Assembly (NCBI RefSeq): GCF_041734735.1
Contig: NC_134878.1
Location: 3,444,736-3,508,735 of the forward strand
DNA length: 64,000 bases
DNA from: Babylonia areolata
Taxonomy: Eukaryota > Mollusca > Gastropoda > Neogastropoda > Buccinidae
Direction of reading: 5' to 3'
The position numbers and the translations under genes were made by a program. This document shows, piece by piece, positions 46,401 to 58,800 of this stretch (positions within the stretch are counted from its first letter, which is position 1; each line of letters begins with the position of its first letter). The notes below the pieces were generated by a model. That model saw only the letters and a list, made by a program, of their open reading frames with translations, was not told where the DNA came from and did no database searches.

Positions 46401-48213
46401 ATATTTCTTCTTCACTGTTTTCCGACCTTGGCATTTCCTCCTAGGAAAATGGGCCAGTTGTGAGGCCACTATGTTGAAGAACTTTGCAGATGACACAAAA
46501 AATAAGAAGTAATAAATATGGTGGATAAATCAATGTCATACTTCCATTTTACTGATTTTAAATCACTTCTTTTAACAGATGTTATTGAACACAAATACAC
46601 AACATGCAAAGAGAAAACAAAATGATATGATGTAGTCAAGACATGAGCATTTTCACATACATATATGCTCAAAGTGTTATTTTTAAATTTACAACCACCA
46701 TCTTACGGGGATGTGGTGGGTGGGGAAGAAAAAAGAAAAGTGATGAGCACCTTGATGTCTTACAAATGTGTTAAAAAAAAATCTACTTTCAGTTTGATAC
46801 CTGATTCCTTCATCAAAAGCTCATGCAACTTACTTCCTTACAAAATCTTTTACAAAGCTTTCTTGGAATTGAAGAGCTTTCTGGTATTTCCCTGAACTCT
46901 GCTTTAGCTTTCTGCAGTACCTGAATAAATGAATAAATGCACATGTCAACTATCAACACAAAAATACACTAACAATGGGGTATCTGAAATGCCAAGAAAT
47001 GTTTCAGCACAACATGGACCTCACACACACATCAACACACATACATACACTGAAACACGCTAGTCATTTCATTCTCAACACATTTAAGTATGACTGTGAG
47101 CATATATGCGTCAATACAATGAGCTGGTACATAAGATGGTGGTGCAACTGTATGTATGAGACTGGAGAGTAATTACTCTGGGGTGAGGATTTTGCAACTA
47201 TTTAGAAATAATTATGCTGCCTACCTACAGATAAGAACAGCTTATAATAATGTAAGAAATGTGGTTCTTCAGCAGCTGAGAATTTAGCAGTCAGATTCTG
47301 GTTTCTTTCCCTCTGTCTTCTTCAGCATGTCATAGACTGAAACTATTTAAACTTCTGAAGTTTTGCTGTACACATGTGTGTGCCATACATGTGTGCATGC
47401 ATGAGTGTGTACGTCTGTGAGTGTGTTTGTGCACACACACTTTCTACCTCACACAGATCTGTTCACAGACATGAGTGTGTACGTCTGTGAGTGTGTTTGT
47501 GCACATGCACTTTCTACCTCACATAGATCTGTTCACAGACATGAGTGTGTACGTCTGTGAGTGTGTTTGTGCACACACACTTTCTACCTCACACAGATCT
47601 GTTCACAGACATGAGTGTGTACGTCTGTGAGTGTGTTTGTGCACATGCACTTTGTACCTCACACAGATCTGTTCACAGACATGCACTTTGTACCTCACAT
47701 AGATCTGTTCACAGACATGCACTTTGTACCTCACATAGATCTGTTAACATACAGACAGACAGAAAGGCAGCAGAAAACAACACATCACTCTTCTTCAGTG
47801 CAGAGGGTAAAACTTATTTGATGAATGTGTAAATAAATAACAGAAAGCACTGCCTTGACGTCAAGGACAAAGCTTTCTTGGAAGGGGAAACTTGAAAATA
47901 AACAGACCAATAAATCAAAGGAAAGGCATTCACATATGCTCAAAACAGTGTGGTAAGACGGCCAGAAGGAAGGCTGTGAGCACTACTCACTCCTCCAGGA
48001 AGTTTTGCTGAGGGCCGATGATGGAGCCAGGCCTACAGATGCGACACCAGGCGATGCACTCGGCGGCTGTGAACTTGTAATGCTTCATCATGTAGCAGGC
48101 AATCAGGGTCCCTGTTCGCCCAAGCCCCGCTGCAAGAGGGCAGACAATCCATGTGGTGCTGGACTGTAGGCTTATACATGTACGTTGATGACGAGAAAGT
48201 TGGAATGTATCTC

Positions 48214-48266
<53 letters not shown>

Positions 48267-48351
48267 CTCTGTTATCAGTGTAAAGATGTCCAAGAACAAT
48301 ACAAATTCATGTTAATGCTGAAGAGTTTTAAAACACAGATTCTTTCTATAT

Positions 48352-48398
<47 letters not shown>

Positions 48399-51300
48399 AA
48401 CCACACACACACATGCACACAAGCTCACACATGCATAGACACACACATGCACACACACTGACTCACAGACACACACTGACCCTTGCAATGCACAGCCACA
48501 GCACCGTCGGTGTTTTCTGACAACTCCAGAAACTGACGCACGATTGTGTCACTGGGCACACTCCCGTCAATGAAGAACAAATCGTAATGATCAAAGCCTG
48601 CGTCCTTGAAGCGCCGGGCATCGTAGATCTTCTTGTTCAGGCGGACAATGGCCGTCACCCGGTGTTTGCGGAAGTATGGGAAGTAGGACTCTGGGGCGTG
48701 CAGAGGGTACCCTGAAACATGGTGACATACACACAAGTATCCTGACACATGGTGACACACCAGTACCCTGACACATGGTGACACACACACCAGTTCCCTG
48801 ACACATGGTGACACACACACACCAGTTCCCTGACACACGGTGACACACACACCAGTTCCCTGACACATGGTGACACACACACACCAGTACCCTGACACAT
48901 GGTGACACACACACACCAGTTCCCTGACACATGGTGACACACCAGTTCCCTGACACATGGTGACACACCAGTACCCTGACACATGGTGACACACACACAC
49001 CAGTTCCCTGACACATGGTGACACACACACACCAGTTCCCTGACACATGGTGACACACACACACCAGTTCCCTGACACACTGTGACACACACACCAGTTC
49101 CCCAAAACATGGTGACATACACACCAGTAACCTGACACATGGTGACACACCAGTACCCTGATGACACATGGTGACACACACACACACACACCAGTACCCT
49201 GACACATGGTGACACACACATCAGTACCCTGAAACATGGTGACACACCAATACCCTGGCACATGGTGACATAGTGAATGTTCACTCTCTGTCCCACAACT
49301 ACTTGGCACATAGTGAACTCTCTGCCCCACAACTACTTGACACATAGTGAACTCTATGTCCTACAACTACTTGACACATAGTGAACTCTATGTCCTACAA
49401 CTACTTGACACATAGTGAACTCTGTCCCACAACTACCTGACACATAGTGAACTCTCTGTCCCACAACTACCTGACACATAGTGAACTCTCTGTCCTACAA
49501 CTACTTGACACATAGTGAACTCTGTCCTACAACTACCTGACACATAGTGAACTCTGTCCTACAACTACCTGACACATAGTGAAGGTTCACTCTCTGTCCC
49601 ACAACTACCTGACACATAGTGAATTCTCCATCCCACAACTACCTGACACATAGTGAACTCTCCATCCCACAACTACCTGACACATAGTGAACTCTCCATC
49701 CCACAACTACCTGACACATAGTGAAGGTTCACTCTCTGACCCACAAAACACACAGGTGGATTACATAAACTGCCATCAACAAAACACAGGTGGATTACAA
49801 ACAACTGCCATCAACAGCACACAGGTGGATTACAAACAACTGCCATCAACAAAACACAGGTGGATTACAAACAACTGCCATCAACAGCACACAGGTGGAT
49901 TACAAACAACTGCCATCAACACACAGGTGGATTACAAGCAACTGCCATCAACAATCAGGTGCATTATGCAACTGCCATCAACAATCAAGTGGATTACAAA
50001 CAATTGTCAACAACAACACATATCAGGTGGATTACAAACAAATGCCATCAACAACATACATCAGGTGGATTACTAACAACTGCCAACAACATACAAGTGG
50101 ATTACAAACAACTGCTATCAACAACACACAAGTGGATTAGAAAACACATCTGGATTACAAACAACTGCCATCAACAAAAAACAGGTGGATTACAAATAAC
50201 TGCCATAAAAAAAACACAGGTGGATCACAAATAACTGCCATCAACAACACACAAGTGAATTACAACACAGGTGGATAAAAAAACAACTGCCATCAACAAC
50301 ACACAGGTGGATTACAAACAACTGCCATCAACAACACACAAGTAGATTACAAAACACACAGGTGGATTACAAACAACTGCCATCAACAAAACACACAGGT
50401 GGATTACAAACAAATGCCATCAACACACACAAGTGGATTACAAACAACTGCCATCAACACACAGGTGGATTACAAACAACTGCCATCAACGCACAGGTGG
50501 ATTACAAACAACTGCCATCAACGCACAGGTGGATTACAAACAACTGCCATCAACGCACAGGTGGATTACAAACAACTGCCATCAACGATGAGGTGGATTA
50601 CAAACAACTGCCAACAACAATCAGGTGGATTACTAACAACTGCCAACAACAACACACAGGTGGATTACAAACAACTGCCGTCAAAACATGAGGATTACTA
50701 ACATTGTAACAACTGCCATCAACAACACACATCAGGTGGATTACTAACAACTGCCATCAACACATGAGGAGGATTACAAACAAAAGGAGTAGACGACCCT
50801 GCACAACAGCCTAAGATGGCCAGCAAAATGTGGCATTGGAAGAATAACCACTGACAACCAGCACTACAAACAGTTCAACACACACATATGCATGCACGCA
50901 CACGCATGAACGCATGCACACATTACATACACACATATCCACACCACACCACACACATATATGTATGCATTCACACACATACAGAGCACACATACACACT
51001 CACACACACGCACGTGCACATGCACGCACCCTCACACACACAGACACACACATGCCACACATCTTGAAACTGGTAATTGTGCACATGTGAGCAGGATGAA
51101 TTGCATAAATAAATCAGAAATTCTTGAACAGCTAAATTATAACTTTTATATCTCAAGAATCAACAAAGCGCTGACAGCACAAACAAAATACATAATGATG
51201 TTGACATACATATGAAATCTAAACACATCATCAGAAATGTTCACCCAACAGTAAGACTTTTCAAAACTTTAGTTTTACCTTCAAACATTTGATATCAAGA

Positions 51301-54300
51301 TTTAGCGTACATATTAAAAAGCTCAAATCAGTGAGAAAACTACAAGTTCCCTCACCGTTTTCTATCTTGGACTTGGGATGGGGCCCACAAAAGGCAAGGA
51401 ATTTGTTTGGCACAATCCAGTTCAAATCTCCATTCTCCACTTTCTGTCAAACACATGTTTGGCACAATCCAGTTCAAATCTCCATTCTCCACTTTCTGTC
51501 AAACACATGTTTAATAATGATGATGATGATGATGATGATGATAATAATAAGTATTTATATAGTGCTGAATCTTGTGCAGAGACAGATCAAAGTGCTTTCA
51601 CACCAGTCATACACATACATGCATAACTCTGAACTTGAGAAACTTAGGACAAAGAAAAGGCAGCGGGAGGAAGCCATCTTGAAAAGAGGTGGGTTTTAAG
51701 GCCAGACTTGAAAGAGATGAGTGAGGGGATCTGATTCCAAATCAAAGGTCCAGAGACACAGAAAGAACGGCGGCTGACAGTGGAGTGTCTGAATCTGGGT
51801 ATGCGCAAACAGAGTGGATCCGAAGCCGATCACAGAGAGTGAGATGGGGTGTAGAGGTGAAGGCATCCACAGAGATAGGAAGGAGTAGATGTGTGAATAC
51901 ATCTATAACATAGTGTGCTGATCTTGTACTTTATTCTGTGTGAGACAGAGCACCAATGGAGATGATGCAAAAGAGAAGTGATGTGCTCAGATCTTTTCTT
52001 TCTGAGGACAAGTTGGGCAGCAGAGTTTTGTATGTGCTGAAAAGACTGAATAGATGAAGCAGGCAAACCATACAATAGAGAGTTACAGTAGTCAGGGTGA
52101 GAGAAAATGAGAGAAACTACAAGTCTAGATGTTGCGTCAGTGGACTGGTATTTCTGAATGGAACTGATGCACCATAACTGACAGTAGCAGGACTGACAGG
52201 TCTGACTGATAAGTTTTTGCATGGACAGTGTGTTGTCAAGGACAACACCAAGGTTCCTGATTGAGCTGGAAAAAAGGATGGATGTACTGCCAAGTTTGAT
52301 TGTATCAGTTGTGATGGAAGAAAGTTTTTGTTTAGTTCTGATGATGATTTCTTCGGTTTTGTCTGCATTCAATTGTAATTTATTTAGAGTCATCCAGTTT
52401 TGAATGTCCAGGAAGCAGTCAGATGTTTCTTGCAAGAGCGAGGACAAATTTTGTGTCAAAAGCAGAAGAGAAGTCAACAAAAAGGATACAAACAAAAGAT
52501 CCCGTGTTATTCAAATGAAGGAAAGCATTATGAAGGAGAGTTAGGATAGCATCGTCAGTACTTCTGTGTGCATTATAACCAAACCGAAGAGAGTCAAGCT
52601 GCTGTTCAGTGAAAGAAAGAAGATCGCGGAGAACAATTTTTTCAAAGCATTTCACCACTATTGAAGTCAGGGCCACAGGACAGTAATCATTTAGTGCGGC
52701 TGGGTTCTTTTTCTTGGGGATAGGACAGATAGTAGATTTTTTCCAGATGCTGGGGACAGAACAGTCCTTCAGAGACCAGATGAAAATTCTACAGAACACG
52801 TCACACAACTAAGAAGCACATGTTTTCAGTAATCTTCCACAGATATTGTTGGGGCCAATTGCCTTCGTGACATTCAGTTTTAAAAATAAAGATTCAACAA
52901 CTTTTGCATCGATCTCAAAGTCCTCACCTGTGTTCCTATCTTTGATCTTTTCCTGCAACTGTGAGATAACACTATCCAGTTCCCTTTGCAAATCATTCCT
53001 TTCAAAGCGACAGTAGAAATCATTCAGTTTGTTTGAAAAATCAAGCTGTTCATCCCTTTTCATTTCACAAGCTACTGTTTTCCTTTTCATTTCTCCAGTG
53101 ATAATCGTTAACCCATCCCATGCATCTGACATTTTTCCTGTCTAAAACTGTTGCTCTACTTCTGATTTGAACTCCCTCTGTCCCCTTCATAATTCCCCTC
53201 TAAGCTTCTTTTGTATCAGTTTCCTATCCTTCTTGTTCCCTGACTGAAATACTACCTTTTTCTCCTTTAAAATGGTTTTGAGAGACTTTGAGATCCATGG
53301 TTTGTTGTTGGGGAAAAGTTTAATTATTTTTGTTAGAATTATCATGTCTTCATAGAAACTGATATAAGATGTAACAACATCAGCTGCTTCATGAACATTC
53401 TCACATGGGTCAGTCAACACACTCCAGTCAATACAAGCAAAACATCCTCTCAGTTCATCAACACTCTCTGATGTCCAAACTTTCACACTCTTTTTCACAA
53501 TCGGCTCTGTCTGTATCTTTGGTCTGTAGGCTGGGATTAAATGAACAACATCATGATCAGATACACCCACCAGTGCTAGGGAAACAGATTTGTAGGCATT
53601 AGGAATATTCCCATAACATAAATCGATTGTCTTGTCCAGTCGGGTCTGGCAGGTAACATATTGTTTAAAAGAAGGTAAGGCTTTCTTTAAATCACAGTGA
53701 TTAAAATCTCCAACAATAAAACACAGGGCGTCGGCAGAGATGAGTTGAAGGTCGCAAACAACACCTGCGATCGTCCTTCCTACACGTGCAGCAGATGCCT
53801 GGTCAAAGACTGGGGCGTACACAACAGTCAGAAAAATGCGGCCGAACTCACGTGGCAGATATCATGGCCTCAGCGACACTGATATGAGTTCAAGTTCCTG
53901 TGTACACAGTTGCTTTTTCACACACACATTTGCACTGTCACACCACTTCTCGTTGACATACAGGCACACGCCACCACCCATTTTCTTCCCCACTTTCTTG
54001 CAGTCTCTGTCCATTCTGTACGGAGTGTTAAAACCATCGATCGCAACACATTCATTTGACACTTTCTCACTAAACCAGGTTTCAGTAAAACAAAGCACAC
54101 ATGAGTTCCTAAAATCATTTAAAAATCGACAATTTGCTCGTACTTCATCTAAATTACAGTTTCTGCCGTTTGGGTTAAGAGATCTGACATTGGATAAAAT
54201 CAAAGATGGCAGTGGGGGCTTAGTACTATTTTTTCTCAGTCTTCTCTTCACACCTCCTCTCTTTCCTCTCTTTCGTGCTTTCTTTCTCTCACCTTCTCTT

Positions 54301-55833
54301 TCATTCTCTTCATCATCACAAATAAGATCACCAGGAAACAGTTGCTCAGTAAAAGTGGATGGGTCGCGCACTGACCGTAAACTGACAAGGAAATCCCGGT
54401 CATAATGTAAGGCGCCTGTACCTCCTCGTTGTCCACCATTTGAACCACCCGGTGACACAAAAACACCACAAACACTAGTCCGGAATACAGCCAGCACCAC
54501 CACAAACAGCCTCACAATTGTCACACTCTTCATGTTTAACACCTTGCACACCACTCTGAAACAATATAAAAGAACAAGGACAGGGCGAGGACAGCAAAAA
54601 CAAGGATGAAACACAGAGCACAAACACCTGCGTGTCGCCCCCTCGCGAAGCGCAAGATCCCTCCCCAAGGTAGTAAATCCAGACTTTTAACCTGCAGACC
54701 TCTGAGGTACATGATTCAAGTTTTGTCACACTGCCAATGTCGTCATGGTTCCAACAGAATAATACCCAGCCTATAAAAATACATATATCAATATAGATAT
54801 CAATATATCTATCTGCCTGTCTGTCCATCTGTCCGTTCGTCCATCCACCCATCCAACAATCTATATAATACATTCATTTGGGAGGGGGGCGGGGGTGGGG
54901 AATGTTTCTTCTTTTTGACTGTTTCATGTCTTAAGCAAGGCTGAATGCAATGACTCAAGCACAAGCTTAACACTGAACAAAAAAACATCAACACTGCATT
55001 GCACTTACAGAAGTTTTAGTGCCAAAAAAATGGCAACTCACCTCATAATGTTCATATTCGTCCACATCAAAGGTCTCAAAATCAAAGAACCCATGAGAAA
55101 GAGCCTGTAACAAACACACTAAAACATAATAAAGAAACGGAAAAATGCACTACGCACTTCAGCCTAGCTCCCACATCCCTGTAACTGCAAAAGACAGAAA
55201 GGGAAAGAAAAAAATGCAATCCAAAGTAAACTATGTGCGCGAGAAAGAGTAGCGCCAGAGTGAATGAATGCAGTCAGCATTCCTTTGTGTGGTGGTTGTT
55301 GGACAAACATGTGAGGTTACTTTCTGCTCAGTTCACAACATCTCTCTCTCTCTGTAAATATATATATATATAGAGAGAGAGAGACAGAGAGAGACAGAGA
55401 TAGAGATGGGGGAAGGTGGCAGAATGGTTAAGACACTCATCTGCCAATACAGACAGTCGATAAGGGTTTGGGTTTGAATCCTGCTCTCGCCTTTTCTCTC
55501 CAGTTTGACTGGAAAATCAAACAGAGGACACTGTCATTCTGATGAGACGATAAACCAAAGTCCTGTGTGCAGCATGCACTTGGCGCACTGGAAAAGAACC
55601 CGTGGCAATGAGAGCATTGTCCAGTGGCAAAAGTCTGTAAAGAAACCCACTCTGATATGCACACAAATATATATGCATGCACTCAAGGCCTGGCTAAACA
55701 TGTTGGGTTATGCTGCTGGTCAGGCATCTGCCAAAAGATGTCATGTAGCATATATGGATTTGTCAGAACTATATATATATACATATGTACAATATACATA
55801 CATATAGATAGAATCTGTACATGCACGTGTGTG

Positions 55834-55875
<42 letters not shown>

Positions 55876-58800
55876 CACACACATGCATGTACAGATTACA
55901 TGAGTATGCACACATATAAACACTACAAACGCAGTTGTTTTGTTTTGTTTTTGTTTGTTTTTTATGTATTATTTATTCACCTTTTTTTTTCTTTTCTTTT
56001 TTTAATCTATTATTTATTCACTTTTTTTTCTCAAGGCCTGACTAAGCGCGTTGGGTTATGCTGCTGGTCAGGCATCTGCTTGGCAGATGTGGTGTAGTGT
56101 ATATGGATTTGTCCGAACGCAATGATGCCTCCTTGAGCTACTGAAACTGAAACTGAAACACAGAGGATAGAATGACTGCAATACAGGCTGATCAGCAATG
56201 GACCTTTCCTCATGACCTGTTCAAACAACAACCTTATCTTAACAACACAAAAGACAAACTCAGTTTGACAGAAATGTGACTGAATGTACATGGGACTGGA
56301 GGAATAATAAATAAATGTGAAAAGAAAGAAAGACAGATAAAGAACTTTGAAAACAAACTCCAGTGACAGAAAAACACACAAAGACAAATACATCAATTAA
56401 TATTATTCAATCTTTTGTTTTCAGTCCTTTTAATGACAGACACACGCACAAACATGTGCGCACGCACACACGCACGCACGCACGCACACACACACACAAC
56501 TTTACCTTGTCTATTGCATGAAGACAGTCTAGGACTGTCAGGTTGTAAGAACATGGTCCAAATGATGCATCTCTGAAAAAAAGTCATCAACACAAGAAAT
56601 TAACAGCATTACCTTTTCTTATACTCACTATGAGATTGAGATACATTTAAACAATGTAGAAGCATACTTGAAATTACCTGAATAGTTCTCTGTGTGAGTT
56701 TTAATAAACTGATAGCATGGTTTTCCACATGTAGCACAATTGGTACCTTAAACGCAACACTTTGATTATAATAATAATAATAATGCAGGCTTATATAGCG
56801 CCGTATCCCCATCTCAAATGGGGCTCACCGCGATTTACAATAAGATATACAAATTTAAGACTGAGTGTGTGTGTGTGTCTGTGTGAGTGTGTGTGTCTAT
56901 GTCTGTGTGTCTGTGTGTATCTGTGTCTGGGTGAGAGTGTGTGTCTGTGTCTGAGTGAGTGTGCGTGTCTGTGTCTGTGTGTGTCTGTGTCTGGGTGAGT
57001 GTATGTCTGTATCTGTGTGAGTGTGTGTGTCTGTGTGTGTCTTTGTCTGTGTGTCTGTGTCTGTGTGTGTGTGTGTGTGTGTCTGTGTCTGGGTGAGTGT
57101 GTGTGTCTATGTCTGTGTGTCTGTGTGTGTCTGTGCCTGAGTGTGTCTGTGTCTGGGTGAGTGTATGTCTGTATCTGTGTTGAGTGTGTGTGTCTGTGTC
57201 TGTGTGTGTCTTTGTGTGTGTCTGTGTCTGTGTGTCTGGGTGAGTGTGTGTGTGTGTGTGTGTGTCTGGGTGAGTGTATGTATCTGTGTGTGTCTGTGTC
57301 TGGGTGAGTGTGTGTCTGTGTGAGTGTGTGTGTCTGTGTCAGGGTGAGTGTATCTGTGTCTGGGTGAGTGTGTTTGTCTGTGTCTGGGTGAGTGTGTGTC
57401 TGTGTCTGTGTGAGTGTGTGTGTCTGTGTCTGGGTGAGTGTATGTGTCTGTGAGTGTCTGTGTCTGGGTGAGTGTGTGTGTGTCTATGTCTGGGTGAATA
57501 TGTGTGCGTGCGTGCGTGCGTGCGTGTGTCTGTGTGTGTGTGTGTCTGTGTGGGTGTCTGTGTGTCTGTGTTTAGGTGAGTGAGTGTGTATGTCTATGTG
57601 TGAGTGTGTGTGTGTATGTCTATGTGTGAGTGTGTGTGTCTGAGTCTGGGTGAGTGTGTGAGTCTGTGTCTGTGTGTGTCTTTGTGTGTCTGTGTCTGTG
57701 TGTGTCTGTGTCTGGGTGAGTGTGTGTGTCTGTGTCGGGATAAGTGTGTGTGTCTGTGTCTGGGCGAGTGTGCATGTCGGTGTCAGTGTGTCTGTGTGTG
57801 TATGTCTATGTGTGTGTTTAACCCCTTCCCCCTCTCTCACTCTCTTCTCTGGCTCAACCCCTTCAAACAGACTTTGGCCTTATTGAATAAAAAAAAAAAA
57901 AAAGTTCTGATTCTGTTCCTCTAGGTCAATGGCCGTCTAAATAAATCATACATTATTCTAACCACTCTCTATCTTTTTCTGCCTCTCTCTTTCTCTCTAA
58001 CTGGTCGATCCAGCTGACCAGTTAGAACCAGTTTGTTAGCCTGCATACTGATCTAATCTGGGCAGGAATGTTGCCAACGTCGAAGGAACAGTGACTGCAC
58101 TAATCTGTCTGGTGTTGCCCGTTCACTTTTGTTGTTGCATTCTGTGTTCAACAAGGACATTCACCTTCAGACAATAATATTACCCATTCACTTTTGTTGT
58201 TGCATTCTGTGTTCAACATCGTCATTCCCCTTCAGACAATATTACCCATTCACTTTTGTTGTTACATTATGTGTTCAACAAGGACATTCCCCCTCAGACA
58301 ATAATATTACCCATTCACTTTTGTTGTTACATTCTGTGTTCAACACTGTCATTCCCCCTCAGACAATAATATTACCCATTCACTTTTGTTGTTGCATTCT
58401 GTGTTCAACATCGTCATTCGCCTTCAGACAATAATATTACCAATTCACTTTTGTTGTTGCATTCTGTGTTCAACATCGTCATTCACCTTCAGACAATAAT
58501 ATTACCCATTCACTTTTGTTGTTGCATTCTGTGTTCAACATCGTCATTCCCCTTCAGACAATAATATTACCCATTCACTTTTGTTGTTGAATTCTGTGTT
58601 CAACAAGGACATTCACCTTCAGACAATAATATTTATTACCCATTCACTTTTGTTGTTACATTAAAATGACAGACAAGACAGGTAAGGCCTTCAAGACTCA
58701 CTTGTGATACACACTTTATCCAGCAAAAGATCATGAGAAAAAAAAATTAAGTTTAAAATGTGTTCTGTATTAATTACTAATATACTGGTAAGCTTGGAGG

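Noticed and set aside
52117-52368. Separate small - strand gene
   Set aside because: It is an alternative frame inside the CR1/L2-like LINE.
56762-57924. Cys/Val-rich + strand proteins
   Set aside because: Translations of GTGTCT low-complexity DNA.
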